DNA of 64,000 nt from Blasia pusilla (GCA_050084515.1 CM114275.1:25234001-25298000), one strand, 5' to 3'. Numbered from the stretch's first letter, positions 33,427-46,630 are shown. Notes: generated by a model not told the origin, from the letters alone. Numbers and translations: made by a program.

Positions 33427-35400
33427 CTAATGCACGAGCTTCTTTACTTTCAACTCCGGCCAAATAATTGAACTTCCAACTACATCTCCAAGTGTGAGTT
33501 GAGTAGGTTCATCCATTGTATTGAGCTCCCATAATTGGTAAACAAGTTGCGTCGTACACTTCAAATCCACTCTAACCAAACCAAGGCCAATATCCTTTCC
33601 ATGGAACTTATCACGCCCACTCAAGCCTGAAACTACTCCATGACCCAAGATATTTTGGCTCACTTTTGGTTGTGTAAGATATACTTCTTCTCCTAATTGC
33701 AACTGCATACATGTCACTTCAATCAGGAAGTTACTTGTCAACATAGCACATTGAAACAAATCGATAAACTAAAACATAATCATTACCTTGGTGTAGGTCT
33801 ATCCACCTATTGGTAAATTCTTTGAAAAGTTGACAAGCCCCACCTGGTTGGGGTAGGCAACATAAGAATAGAAACACAAATTCGTATTCACAATTTTTTA
33901 CATTTCCATGGAAAAAAAAAATAGAATGTCAAATAGTGGGAAGTTTTATTATTTACCTTTTTTTTCTTGTTGTTGAGCACTTTCAGATCACTCTCTAAAA
34001 CACTACCCACATTCCCAACCATCTTGGTGGTTGGCCTCACCTTCTTCTTAATCTTTGGTGAAGAGTGTATGTCCACTATTGCTTCACCTATACAACAAGG
34101 AGCTCAAAATATATCAGCAGCAAAAAATATAGAATTCAACACTTGCAAAGAATTAAGTTTATGTAATCTGCAAGTCATATTGGTTTATGTAAATAAATCA
34201 ATAAAGAATACATCATAACAGAGAGGTGTTAGTCATAGATTTTGCTCTGTCATTCATGGTTGGATATGGATGTTCAATATTCTCTTTGCCTGCATAACTT
34301 GGGCTAGAGTAAGGACAAAAAATCGCAAAAGATATTTTCTTCGATTCCTTAAGATAAGTTATGAATCCTTATCATAAAAAAAAAATCCTTTTCTCCTAAA
34401 ACAATGAATGTATTTACTCAAACCACCTCGAGGCTTTAGCAAGGTACCTTTGATCATCACACTTGAAGAGCTCTTAAGCATCACCTGGCTTGCATGATCT
34501 GCACTATGCATTTTTTCACTGCCTAGGCAATTCCAAATCAACACATTTAGCAAGCAAGTTTTACAACAGATTTTTAAATGTGTCTCAAATAAATTGAACA
34601 TAAGGATCAATTAAAGCATCTCACCTATTAAAGTAGTCTGCTCCTCAAAGCCAACATTCATGCGAGATTTTGCCCTCTTTTTCCTAGGGGACTTTTTGGG
34701 CTCAATAACCGTTTCAAAGGTATCCATGAGCTCTTGCTCTTCTTGATGGCGTCTCGCATGATTAAGATTACATTAGGAATCATTTCTTCATGAGTTGATT
34801 ATACAATGAATGAAGATTGTTTCCTTGCTCAGAAAGTAGGGGTTTAGGGTGAAGATGACTTACTTTTCAAAGTTGAAGGCTTATCCACAAGTGCATCATC
34901 CATTGATACATTGGAAGTAGCTACAATTCCACTTTGAGCCAATTTGGAAACCATATGCACGAGAACATTCAACTTCTCTTCGAGAAGTTGATAACTCATG
35001 TGAATATCATTCCATTTATTCTGTTGTTCCATCAACCTTTTCTCAATCTTTGATCTCATATCACGCGTACCCTCCTCCACTTGTTGTCCACCTCATTGAG
35101 GTGGAAAGTGAGATATGATTCAACTCCCTATCAAGCACTATAGCAAATTAACACGAGATGAAAATAATTTGAAAAAAAATTGCTGAAAGTAGGTATCCAT
35201 GCTCCATCCTCAAAACTATATATCCATGGTCAACTGCTATCAACCAAGGCAAAAGTGGTGTTTTACTTACTTGTGAAGCCCCACTAAAATCTGTACTGTT
35301 TGGATGTGATAACGGTACATCCTTGCTTGTTACACCATGAAAAGAATCATCTCTTTTTGGAACCCCCTGAAAGTAGCACATCCCATACAACATATTCACA
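33427..35400 (-). pseudogene. CACTA second ORF (TnpA-like), broken
   Basis: Block 33,759-33,427 ends with VGSSIIWPELKVKK, like the C-terminal IxWP block of plant transposon-associated proteins. Block 35,080-34,844 is a coiled-coil stretch (YQLLEEKLNVLVHMVSKL). Block 35,399-35,148 is unplaced. These are probably exons or fragments of one decayed gene. Family assignment rests on a few short motifs. Confidence 0.5.
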
Positions 35401-35724
35401 TAAATTTTCTCGTAATGAAATCAGAGAGTGTGAAACAAGGTCTGGTCACATATGAATGCCTAACCTTGTTTCACCCTCTTTGATTATCTTAAACCGATTT
35501 CATTGGTCTACGCGCTGCAATGAGCTTACTTGAGAGGATTCATATCTTAAACACATTAGGAGCTATAGAATTGAAAAACTAAGAAATGGAAGTAGTACGT
35601 AGGGATTTTTCAAGTGTAATTCATGTGTAGTTTTGTATAGAAGATAAGTCTTCGAGTGATGAATCTGAAGAGGATAGTGGTTGAAGAGTATATTTCCAAC
35701 CAATAAGATTTTGGTTGTTTATTT

Positions 35725-36288
35725 ATTGACGACCTCTTAGTAGAAAATTGGGGACGACCTCTTAGTGCAAGTGAATCTTGTTTGTCGCCTAACATGACTC
35801 CAAGTCCAATTGATGGAGTCCAACGTGTTGACTTCATTAGTACAAATATCACGCTTGGCTCTGCTTGCCCTCTCCCCTCCATGAGTAGTAAAAAATGCAA
35901 CAATATGGAAATGAAGACGAAACTTGTCATATAAACAACAAAAACCAAATGTGTATACCATGTAGGGAGTTTACTATAACCATTAAACCATGTAGCAATA
36001 AAACTTCTAGCATATGTAGGGCAATCATTAGGTGATGATATAAAATGGAAAGCCACCTTGCTAGCAAGAAAGGAGGTAGTAGAGAGAGAGAAAATTCTTG
36101 TTAAATACTCAAGCCTGTACTTAGTAGAGAGAGAGATTGATTGATTCTGGCTCAAAGACAAAGGTTTACAAATGAGCTTTATCCACACGTTGGACTCCAT
36201 CAATAGGACTTGGAGTCATGCTAGGCGACAAACAAGATTCACTTGCACTAAGAGGTCGTCCCCAATTTTCTACTAAGAGGTCGTCAAT
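35725..36288. mobile_element. Foldback element with about 100-bp terminal inverted repeats
   Basis: The two ends (35,725 onward and 36,288 backward, starting ATTGACGACCTCTTAG) are reverse complements over about 100 bases with two or three differences. Inside each end the block GACGACCTCTTAGT occurs twice. The interior has no recognised gene. No clear target-site duplication. Confidence 0.8.
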
Positions 36289-36364
36289 GAACACTTTGTG
36301 AATTCTGACTGTTTTGTATTGTTGTATATTTACCTCCCCAATTTTCTACAAAAGAGGGCCTGAG

Positions 36365-36800
36365 CGACCTCTTAGTGCAAGTGAATCTTGTTTGTCGCCT
36401 AGCATGACTCCAAGTCCTATTGATGGAGTCCAACGTAAGGATAAAGCTCATTTGTAAACCTTTGTCTTTGAGCCAGAATCAACCAGTCTCTCTCTCTACT
36501 AAGTACAGGCTTGAGTATTTAACAAGAATTTTCTCTCTCTCTACTACCTCCTTTCTTTCTAGCAAGGTGGCTTTCCATTTTATATCATCACCTAATGATT
36601 GCCCTACATATGCTAGAATTTTTATTGCTACATGGTTTAATGGTTATAGTAAACTCCCTACATGGTATACACATTTGGTTTTTGTTGTTTATATGACAAG
36701 TTTCGTCTTCATTTCCATATTGTTGCATTTTTTACTACTCATGGAGGGGAGAGGGCAAGCAGAGCCAAGCGTGATATTTGTACTAATGAAGTTCAAATTA
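36365..36800. repeat. Second, reversed and truncated copy of the foldback element
   Basis: GCGACCTCTTAGTGCAAG at 36,365 starts a copy that continues as the reverse complement of 36,230-35,840. It breaks off after TACTAATGAAGT near 36,793. With the first copy it makes an inverted repeat of about 400 bases per arm. Confidence 0.85.
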
Positions 36801-36908
36801 AGATCCTTAGGTAATCTAAGGATCTGAATTTGAAACCCCGTTGTGAGTTAATGCCAAATGGGTATCCAAAAACCAAGGTACATGGTCATGAGCCTTGGCT
36901 GAGTGATC

Positions 36909-37523
36909 TCAAAGTACGACCCATGTGTTATTTTGACTTGTCATGCATTGAGATAAGTAGGTTTTCTTTGGCGATGCAAGTGATGCAAGTGGATGGAAAG
37001 TAGTATTGCGTAAGGAAGCTCGAGGTCGTTGAGTTTTTGTTGAGGAAAGAAAGGTGGTATATGGAAATGGAAAAACAAATGGTTGGTCTAATGGTAATAG
37101 GCAAGACTTGAGATTGGCTAAAAAGAAGCCTTTTGTATCTCTTCTCATTGATTTTCTAGGGGACTCCCAATCTGCCTTCACCCACCTCCCTCTCATCAAC
37201 ACTATTGGTTGATCAACCAACCCATAATCAAAAGCCAAAATATCTATCAAGTTTCCGACATATGAGTTAGCTCAATTTAATAGAGTTTTGTTCTCATCCC
37301 AAAAGTATGCTCCAATACCACGATCAAATGTGGCAAATGAATTTGCTCCATCCCTTTCCTCTACTCTATAATGGTTTTTGTATGCTTTCATATTTTTGTA
37401 TGAAAGTACCTTGGCTTGAGGTGGAATAGACAAGGGAGACATCTCCTCCCTTCTCAAGATTGCATCCATGTACCCATAAAATAGACTCTGCGGGTTGGAA
37501 GAGAGCATGAGAATATGTTTCAA
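36909..37523 (-). pseudogene. CACTA transposase C-terminal fragment
   Basis: Two minus-strand frames (37,523-37,272 and 37,250-36,909) form one region. FATFDRGIGAYFWDEN is followed by ILAFDYG, RWVKADW, RRDTKGFFLANL and DQPFVFPF. This resembles the DUF4216-type domain found downstream of the TNP2 transposase in plant CACTA proteins. A stop separates the two parts and the catalytic transposase domain is absent. Confidence 0.65.
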
Positions 37524-37904
37524 GACCTGAGAATATGTTTCAAGAAGTGAAGTTATTCACATAGGGTTTATTATCTCCTAACCTTGTTATAAGATTATCC
37601 TCACAACCGAAGATACAACCATGCCTTTTCCATCTTCAAGCCTTATGCAACCTGAAAAAAAAGCCAACTCAGAGTTCCGTGCTCAAGTCACAATAGTAAC
37701 CTTCCCCAAAAATTACAATGTGACTAATTTAACAACGTCGTTTTAAGCAACAGACAATATGACCTGGCCGCGCGAGCAAGTTAAAAAACATAATCCGTGA
37801 GCAAAATGATGATCCAAAGCAAACACATCCATGTGTGCACAAAACCTGCAGCCAGAACCTTATAAGCACAATCATGAATGCATAAAGGTCCAAGGGATGG
37901 GAAC

Positions 37905-38063
37905 AAGCTTTAACCAGCGTCTCTAGGGGCTCCATACTAGGGAAACTCGATTTCCTGCCTGCATACAATGAATTCCGGTTGCCCCCTCGCATCTTTCTCA
38001 TGTAAAATCAAAGTAAAATGGCTCATACGGCCAACTCCACTCTCGGATCTATATTGCCATATC
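37905..38063 (-). repeat. LTR2 fragment
   Basis: GTCTCTAGGGGCTCC to CATATCGAGTCA matches 24,985-25,142 and 29,920-30,070 at roughly 75% by eye. Both flanks are unrelated. Confidence 0.7.
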
Positions 38064-39000
38064 GAGTCACATACAATGTTGAGTATTTAACGTTACCATA
38101 CATTTCACCGATCAATAAAAAAACAAGCTTAGGAGTCACATTCCATGCATTAGAGCAATTGTTTGGGGAAACACAAGTTGCAAATATCCAAGTCAAGATG
38201 GCGCATTAGAGGTTGTCAAAGACTATCCATACAAAGATATTTGACGTAAGGTAGGGAGATCCCACATATCCAACATGTCCTAACACAAGTACCCAATTCC
38301 CCTTGACTCATTAAAAAGAAGTGAGTGTGTTCTTAACAACAATTAATTAAGGAATTTTATGGATTTATAAGTCATGTTTTGAAGCCACACACATGTGATG
38401 TATTTATGTGTCGGGGATTGTAAGTCGTGCAAGCCAATTGTCCCAAATGATTCCACACCAGTGCAAATATTTTTGGGGAATCCCATATTTTACCAAATTT
38501 TTAAAAGAGAAACCAGTTTGTGAAATTTATCTTTGGACCAATGATGAGGACTTAGGAAGAGGTTTGGTATCGTTTGTTGTTGTTTTATTCGCCTAGATGA
38601 TTTCTTGATGAATTTTTCCCCAACAATTTTCCCTAGAACTTTTGCTTGTTTGAAATTTTTCTTCTCATGGAGTTGCTTCTAGAACCGGTTTATTCTTCCA
38701 TTATCTATATTTTTTTCTTCTTGTGTTATCTCTTTTCTACTTTTTCCCTCTTGGGAGTGAACCATTGGCAGGATTTGAAACTGATATCCCCCACCATTTG
38801 GGGGCCAATGGTATTAACAACCTCTTCTACAAAGAATTAGCTCACTTATTCTTTGTAGAAAAGGTTAAACCTACTCAATTCTACAATAGAAACAAAAGGA
38901 TATGGACTAAATTCGCAAAAGAGAGCAAGATTTAGAATGTGATGACAAACTCTTTTCCAAAGAAGATGACAAGTATAATTATGGGTTAGAACATAAACTC
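38064..39000. other. No gene seen
   Basis: AT-rich sequence with short ORFs and no recognised domain. Confidence 0.5.
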
Positions 39001-40870
39001 CTTTGAGCTTTTCCAACGATTGATTGCTTCTTCTAAAATTTCAACACAATCAGATATATCAAATGTCTTTGGCCCTTCCATGTTCACTCTTAGAAGTTCA
39101 TCTAAATGCTTTAAGCCTAATACATTTCTAATTTGTTGTTTTATTATATTCTCAGCACTCAAAGTTATCTTACATATAGTGGTTCTTACACACTACACCT
39201 TAGCTATATGAGTCAAGATAATAAGATTATTGTATTTCACTCTCAAAGGAGGACCACAACCAATCATAGGCCATAATTCCTCGAAGGACTTCTCCTTCCA
39301 TTATATTATTGCTCGGATCTTGAAGGCCAAGAACTCATTCTTTATAGCTACACCATCAAGAAAAGCCTTCTTTGGTCTACCATGGAAAGTCTCTTCAAAT
39401 CCATAAAAAGAAACTAATATTTCTAAATCTTGTACATCCCAATCTTTTAGGCCTACCATCTGTGAAGATATATGAGATGGATTAAGAATCCTAAATCCTC
39501 CAATCAAACTATTATCCTCAAATCTTTCATGCAATGCTACACAAAGTGCCTCAGCAAAAATTCCTTTGAAAACTTACAGCCTCCTCAAGATCTTTACTTG
39601 ATATGTCTCTCTTCATTTGAAATTGAATGTAGTAAAGACGCTCTAATTTGAGATTGTAAATTTTTGAGATCCCCGTCGGCAGGAAGATACTAATTGTGCA
39701 TTCATGTCAACACTCTCATGAATATTAATCCGAATATGAGCAATCTCAGTGTTAACAATAGAAGCAATAGACAAAATATCTACAAATTTGAGTTTTTGCT
39801 AATCATAGACATTGAATGGAGTATGTTAGTCAAAACATATAGACAATATATCATCTTAAATAACTTCAACTTTTGAAACAAAGAAGAAGCCACTCCATCA
39901 TCATCTCTAGGATTAACACCTTGAAAATAAACTATAATAGATTCTAAACTGTCACATAGAGTAGTGATAGCTTGCCATCTACTAAGCCACCTAACCTTTT
40001 TTTATCACTTCATGCACTTCCGAGCATCATTCAACTCCACTTGCAAAGAAGATAATGTTGACTCATGCTTGGAGCTCTTCCTAAAATAATTTGCAACAGA
40101 ATTCAAAAGATAATCCACCTCATCACTAAACTCCTTACATAAAGGATTTTTCACTACTACAAGTAAAGCGAGATTAGTCCTATGAGCTATACAATGTACA
40201 CTAGTCATACAAGGATTCACATTCCTTTTGAAGCGAGAAGCTACCCCATTCCCAGATCCAATCATAGTACTAGCTCCATCCAAGCCAAACCCTAATATTT
40301 TATTACATTCGAACTCCTATTCCCTTAGTAAAGATCTATACAATCCGAAATAGACTTAGCGTCCTTCTTATCAACCCGAATTAGACTTAGGAAGGAAGTG
40401 ACTAATTGTCCCTCATCTATGTATGTACAAAAGCCACCAAATGGCTTGTTACAAAAACATCAGTAGACTCATCCACCATAATTCCATAATACGAACTACG
40501 CCTTACTCTTTCTAAAAGTTTTCTTTGCACTACCAAGCTACTAAACGTTATGATACTTGCACATGCTTTGTCATCTTGATACATGGTCTTTGTCATATTG
40601 GTTGAAAGTGCTTTCAGCAATTCACATAAGGTAGGCAATGTTGTGAAAGAAATATTTTGTTTAGCTAGAAAGTAAACTCCTCGAAAGAGAGAAAAAAAAA
40701 GCTTCATCACAACTTCCATTTGAAGTTGGTATAGCCTTATCGAGTTTCTTCTTACCTGTATGATGAGCCCACACTAATTGAGTATGTTCCTTAGACTTCC
40801 CATGATGTACAAAGGCTCGCATCTTCACATTAACAGCACTATGATTGGCGAAGGCCGATTTTTCAATTAC
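39001..40870 (-). pseudogene. hAT-type transposase pseudogene (DUF4371/ZNF862-like)
   Basis: Minus-strand order: an N-terminal zinc-finger-type block with SAFANHSAVNVKMRAFVHHG (near 40,855); then LVWAHHTGKKK and VDESTDVFVTSHLVAFV (40,719-40,417, the DUF4371 core with its first acidic residue); then FNPSMTSVHCIAHR-like and GASTMIGSGNGVASRF (40,283-40,005, second core Asp region and CxxH); and a C-terminal dimerisation-like part with FGFEETFHGRPKKAF (39,534-39,301) down to 39,001. Stops and indels separate all blocks. Confidence 0.75.
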
Positions 40871-42208
40871 TTGAGTAAGTAACTATTAGAGCACATTGAT
40901 GGACGGATTACAAATCGTGGCCACTTGTTGTGTTGGTCATTTTTCTCTCAATTTCCTTTCTGTTCCTATGCTTCACTTTAATCTCCCGATGGACAACAGC
41001 AGTGGAGCACACCCTCAAGCCAAGGGGAAAATGCAAAGATCACTCATGGACCTAGGGTTTAATAGAAAGAATGAGGTAGTCAAGGAGCCATGTATAGATG
41101 TAGAAGATGCATCATGGGATACATTGCCGTACTAGCCAATGCATGTTCTAAGATTCAGGAGAAAATTAATAATTTGGAGAGATGCATGGTACTATGCCTT
41201 TGATTGGTTAGAATTTGAACCTCATACAAGATGAGTATTTTGTAAGGTTTGTATGGAATGTAGAGGAAAATCAGCCTTCAGAAAATTTCAGATTGGAAAG
41301 TCCAGTCCCATTTGGGACTCATAATTGGGGAATAACCCTTAACATATACCTTCTCATGGGACCAATATCTAGGATGGTTTGTTCAATAGCAATAAAAACA
41401 AGCCTGCTTCTGAGGTGCGGGCTGGTTAGCTATGACCATTTCTAATTTGGGAGCTTACCTTCTCGGCTCCCCATTACTGCACATTATCCTAGTTAGTTTT
41501 GTGCAGCTTCTTCCACTCCCTAAGAGTGCTTTACAGGCTTCTGCTCAACTTGCTAGACTTTCTTCATCTTCTCCCGCTTTTGATAGCATCATCCTGCCCT
41601 CTTAATATCGAGATGAGATGGCATGGGCCCTGCTTCACTCATCACTCCAGTAAGAGGGTTCACTTCATGGGCACACCAGACAACTTGCAATTACCATTCA
41701 TCTTCTGTCAATGTAGCGGGCCCTAAACTCCAGCCCACATCAACTGAATCCTCTTCTGTAAACCTCTCATGTTTTATTAAAAGTACCTGAATTGCATCTT
41801 CATACAATCAAAAGGCGACGACTTGCACACTCAGACAGTTGACATTACATAGCCTATGTGCTCCATGAGATTCACAATCCTTTACTAAGGAGAAGAGAAC
41901 CATTGTAAAGTAGTTCAAAGGACACTCCAGTGAAGTGTGGTCTCCAACTACAGAGACAGATGTTCAGACCCCTACACATTATGAAGCTAAGGGGAATACC
42001 TCACAATCTTCAGCCGCACATCCCTAAGATCAGCTCTTTCCATAGAAGTGACTTGCCACTTTGTGGCACATGTCGAAAAAAACAGTGATCACTCCTCATA
42101 TTCAAGAACTAATTTCTATCACTAAATTCTTTTGTCCACAGTGACGTGGACTGTGAGAAGATAGGACACTAACTGCAAAACTTTCCACCCAAGAGGACCA
42201 ACAATCCA
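40871..42208. other. No gene seen; includes downstream flank of the KRTCAP2 homologue
   Basis: Short ORFs without domains. The part next to 42,208 should hold the 3' untranslated region of the minus-strand gene; its end cannot be fixed by eye. Confidence 0.5.
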
Positions 42209-45195
42209 CTAATATCCCTTTTTCCCCTTGATCTCTGGCTGTAGGTGCATCATGCTCGATAACTTGTTCACCTCATAAAGTAATCCCATTGAAAAGAGTA
42301 TACTGCACATCATCACGTCGTCAAGAGTTCATGTCAGTGAGAGCGGCTTCAACAGTTCTCTACATCCATCATGAAAATATTATCAGCACAGAATTACAAA
42401 ATTATAATGTTTCTGAGGATCACAAATTGGATGTGCATCCAGTCCAAAAATTGTCCAATCCAAGCATAGTAGACAACCTCAACAGCTGCAAGATGGTCAT
42501 TGAATACCTCAGCAAGCTACTCGGAAGGTAGATCTTGTTAAACTATCTAACATTAATGACTGGAGAGCTTGAATCTGACAGTCCAAAACACCCCACATGC
42601 TCACAATGATTCACATGATAACAAAGGTAATGTATGCCTCAGGAAATCCCAGATACTAGCCAACATGACTAGCTTACACTTTGACTCTGCCACCTCACAA
42701 TGAAATATTGTACAAAGAGATGAATTGTAATAGTTATTCATCCTTCAAATTGCCATAACATTGACCAGGTCCAATAGCATCCAAATCTCCCATAGGCCAA
42801 TATCAGAAGTTTATGCAGAAGTATCCAAAACCTTCATCAGTGCAAGGAACCTTCAACCGCACACTTAGGTTTGTCTGAACCTACATAGTTCCTCTATCAT
42901 GTCCTAAATGCTCATGGACACACACTCACAGGGACTTCCAATGACTTACCAGGTTGTCACACATACTCTGTGAACTGCGCCAGCTGCAATTGCAGCAATA
43001 ACCTGTGAAAAAATCACTGCAAATTCCAAAAAGACAAACCCTTCATTGAACTGTGTTGACTGTAGTACAAAACCATCTTGCAAGGAATTTTGAAGTCCTA
43101 CAGTCCCATTGAACTAGACATTCTAGAGCCACATTTCTCAAGTTCCATCCATCCCTCGTGAAATCGTTTTAATCCCTTGATGAAATCATTGCAATCAAAC
43201 TGATACATGCTAAAATCCGTCATTGTCACGAGAGATAGAGGAATCAAAAGACCTAGGAGCTAGTTAACAGGTACAGTCTAGAGAGGGAAAAACTGAAATG
43301 TACAAGTAGTGTGTTTTTGAACCAGACATCTGCCACATACGTAAACCACCAAAGGAAGGGAATGAAAAGGGTAATAGTTGGGATGAATTCGTCACTGGTG
43401 GGAGGTCAACTTTCCCAATACAAAGAGGTAAAATTTTCAGTTTCATCAGAGAATTGTTCTCAAGACCATCAAACTGGTCAGCCATTCACAGAGCAACATA
43501 GATGAGGGTGTATACAATTGCAGTAAGAGATGCCAGGACATTCATTTACAGTTTTGCTTAATAGGTTGGTAAAAAGCTAAGCAGCATACGGAAGCCCAAT
43601 GCAGTGGTGAGTAGTCCACCACACATCTTCACACTGCAATAAGGTCTCAAATCGAACCCTGAAGGTTATCCCCTAGAAGTTGGGGATATGTTCTTAAAAG
43701 ATGCAGATGGAAAGCTGAAAATACTAACTAAGATTAAGAAACGGTCAAAAATTTACAAAGATTTACAAAAGTAGTCAGATGCAAGGACCAAGGGCCAAGA
43801 AGAGAGAAGTTGGCATCATTGTTACACTTTTATTCTATCCATAATAGACAGTTAAAAAGGGATCCATAATAGATCTGCTCAAAAAAGAAAGGGGGCAGAA
43901 CATTCTTTCTCCACTTGAAGCCCCTGCGTCCCCCCCGGCTTCCAACACACATACTCAGATCAAAGAGATTTGTGACAGCTTACCAGCACCCCAACCAGTC
44001 CTAGTTCCGATGGACTCCTGAACGTTACCAACGAACTGCACGGAATAAAACAAAATCAGGAAGTATTGATCCGTGACTGAAGCCAGAACCATAGCCTCTA
44101 AGAAGAATAGAAGAATAATCACTGCTAGTATGTGAGCCAACTGTAGACAATCACAACTTTAGCACAGGGTGAAAGCTCGAGACAACGTGAGAAAGACTAC
44201 GTGGGAGAACTACATTACCGTGAGCACGAGAAGAAAAAGCAGAGAGCTGATGAATCCACCCAAGATAGTGAACACCTCTGTCGATGCAAGCTTCTCCTTG
44301 TACACTTGTTGCAAGGATAACGTAATGATAAACAGCAAGAAAGAGTAGAGTGCGGAGTTGGTCGTACTCGTCAAATGGTTCCGTACGGCTGAAATTACCA
44401 AAACCACGCTCCATATCAGAAACTAAAGCAAACAGTCCCCACGTTGCATGGAGGAGCCAAAGAAAAAGACCGGCTTGGCACATCCGCTGGTCAGTATTGA
44501 AACATCCACGACTTCCACTTCCAGCTCCTACAAGCGGCTAATGTATCCTCGAGTCCGCTCATTGGTAAGTTTAGATCACTCAGCAAATAGAATGACAATT
44601 GATGCATTCGCTTACTCACGCGAGTATTACAGAAGATATAAACACCAATCCTAAGGCCCAAACCTAAAATGTGAGGAGCCGCTCTAAACAAAGAGCGCAT
44701 TCCGTGTCAGAAGCCAAGGCCACAAACCAAACTCCCACTTCCCTCCTCTCCCGAACCAATAACCCTGATCTCACACTTCCAAGAAAACCGTTTCAGCTCG
44801 TCCGTCACTATTTTTACTATAACACGTAGCATGACCTCTAACATTTGGACAAAAAATTTGGATGCTATCTTGGATTCCCTTGCCAATCGGCTACTGCGGC
44901 TATCGGCCAACGGAAAGTAATTTTTCCGTTTGATCGCTAAACTCATGTGCAGCAAGAGCAAATCATCCTGAGGCAAACCGCACAAAGACCTCGACGAGAG
45001 AAGAAAACACTGCGACATTCAGTGCGACCTAAAAAGACCTCAATCCAACACACAATGCGCTCGGCCACAAGTCGACAATTGAACGAACCTATCGTCTCTC
45101 TACTTCATCATCCAACGATCCAACCCCACCGCCACCACTCAGCGTGCTCAAGAAGAACAATGATAGCAAATTGAACGCCATGACTCACCTGCCAT
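42209..45195 (-). CDS. KRTCAP2: KRTCAP2/KCP2 homologue, oligosaccharyltransferase subunit, five coding exons
   Basis: Coding exons on the minus strand: 45,195-45,189, 44,388-44,219, 44,035-43,984, 43,016-42,950 and 42,302-42,209. All introns are GT-AG and together they give 129 residues. The protein is a small multi-pass membrane protein: LYSFLLFIITLSL (16-28), FTILGGFISSLLFLLVLTFV (42-61) and a long hydrophobic stretch (77-108) holding HRVCVTTC and GLLYEVNKLS, closing with a basic tail GKKGY. KEKLASTEVFTILGGF is the family signature. KCP2 is an accessory subunit of the ER oligosaccharyltransferase complex that N-glycosylates proteins. Only seven coding bases lie in the first exon (ATG GCA G); this start was chosen because no in-frame ATG precedes the second exon before a stop, and MA-start matches plant relatives. 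Exon 4 could have used a later AG, but only the upstream one keeps frame and length. Confidence 0.88.
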
Positions 45196-46630
45196 TTCTG
45201 CAATTGAACTTGGCGATCGGTAAACTCCACGCAGAAGGAGGAACTCCAACAGATGGGCAATTGCGATCTCTCTCCCTCTGAACTATTTCTTTCTTCCTCT
45301 CTCTCCCTCTACTCTCCTTCTCGTCCGGCCGGACTAGACTGACTGAGCGCAGAAGAGGATCTAACCATGGTTGGTTAAGTTGCAGTGGTGGTAAGTACAA
45401 CGTCGTTGTTTCCGGATCCGCGAATGGCCTCATGACTCGCCCTTGACCCTGACCACATCCAGCCTCGGAAAGTTTAACCCATGGTTTCGGGCAGGACGTC
45501 TCAAATAAATCTTTGTTAAGGGATCACGTGTGATAATTCTTTCCTATTCATAGTTAATATTACTAAGAACTAATTCTACGGTAGGATTATTTAGAGGGTA
45601 GGGTGGATTCATACAAACTAGTGTGCATGGCACACTAGTTTTTATGAATCCACCCTACCCTCTATGAGGACTTGGGCGCCTATTCATCCTCGGGTTAACT
45701 AACCTGAGACCAACCGTAACCACATGTTCTATTTTAGATAGCAGATTAAGAATTTCATTTGTACCAGGCATTTCATGTAGGAGATTCTAGTGGAATGGAT
45801 GGTGTGCTTATTGCGGAGGTGCACATCTCATTTTTCGAAACCCCTCAAAGATGACCTGTTTTGCATTAGCCCCTTTTGAATCGTAACTCACGTCTAACCC
45901 TTGTGCCTCTAACCCGAGGATGAAAAGACTCGAGGGAATAAGGTCTCAATAAAAGGCCTTGATGGAAAACCCAGAATTAAGGAAAAGGGGGGACTCATAG
46001 GGTTGAGTATGTGAATGCCACAATAGACCCCCATAAGTACCTTACCATATTAGTGGGGTGTCGTTGCACGAAGTCTTTTAATGAGTATTCGATAAAATAG
46101 TTTTTTTTTCATGGTAAAATGGATCACGGTATAAAAATACATTTTTCAATAGACACATGGCAATGAATAGCAGAAAACTCAATCCTCCTATTATTACATA
46201 GATGGAACAAGGACAATGATTTTCAATGGCAAATCCCCTTAAATGGGAATAATTCGCTCAAATGAACCTATAAACCCCAATGGTTTGTCCCCATTGCAAA
46301 GTAATTAAGACGCTCTTCACAATAGAGCAACAAGAGAATAAAAAAATCCCTTATCACTCCTTCAAATAAAGATAGTAAATGAAGGGAAATCATCAAACCT
46401 CTTGCCTATCACACAATAAGGCCACTCAAAGCTCACCATAGAGTGGAGGGACCTTGTAGATAGGAATCACAAATTTTACCATTGGTGGAAAAGGCAAGCC
46501 AAAATTGCTTGTCGTTGGCCATTCATGATCATAGCAATAGCGGTGAGTCCTCGTGCCATATGTTTGGGAGTCAAATAGTATTAATGGTTATTAACAAACT
46601 TTACCTCTTTATCCCATTAGATGTAACTTG
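45196..46630. other. Promoter side of the KRTCAP2 homologue and intergenic DNA
   Basis: A pyrimidine/GA-rich stretch at 45,260-45,340 probably belongs to the 5' untranslated region or core promoter. The rest is AT-rich with no ORF of note. Confidence 0.4.
45593..45663. repeat. Near-perfect 71-bp hairpin
   Basis: 34-base arms (45,593-45,626 and 45,630-45,663) pair with one mismatch around a 3-base loop. The ends read AGAGGGTAGG...CCTACCCTCT. A tiny foldback transposon or a small-RNA hairpin are both possible. Confidence 0.92.

Larger units (their letters stand above)
32231..37570 (-). mobile_element. Decayed CACTA (En/Spm) element
   Basis: A CACTAGAAGAAA terminus at 32,231 is followed by dense subterminal repeats. 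Minus-strand fragments then resemble the second CACTA gene (33,427-35,400) and the transposase end (36,909-37,523). The order fits one element read on the minus strand with its 3' end at 32,231. Its 5' terminus was not found. It is invaded by foldback elements at 35,725-36,800 and may be cut by the LTR scrap at 37,905. Confidence 0.65.

Noticed and set aside
35610-36203. 197-codon ORF within the foldback element as a transposase
   Set aside because: The reading frame is largely set by the inverted repeat sequence and has no transposase motif; the reversed copy is open by the same cause.
43002-43016. Acceptor CACAG at 43,003 for KRTCAP2 exon 4
   Set aside because: It puts the exon out of frame; the upstream TTTGCAG acceptor keeps frame and gives the family's exact length.
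44151-44483. 110-codon minus-strand ORF overlapping KRTCAP2 exon 2
   Set aside because: Different frame from the conserved protein; the exon frame gives the family signature and splices correctly.
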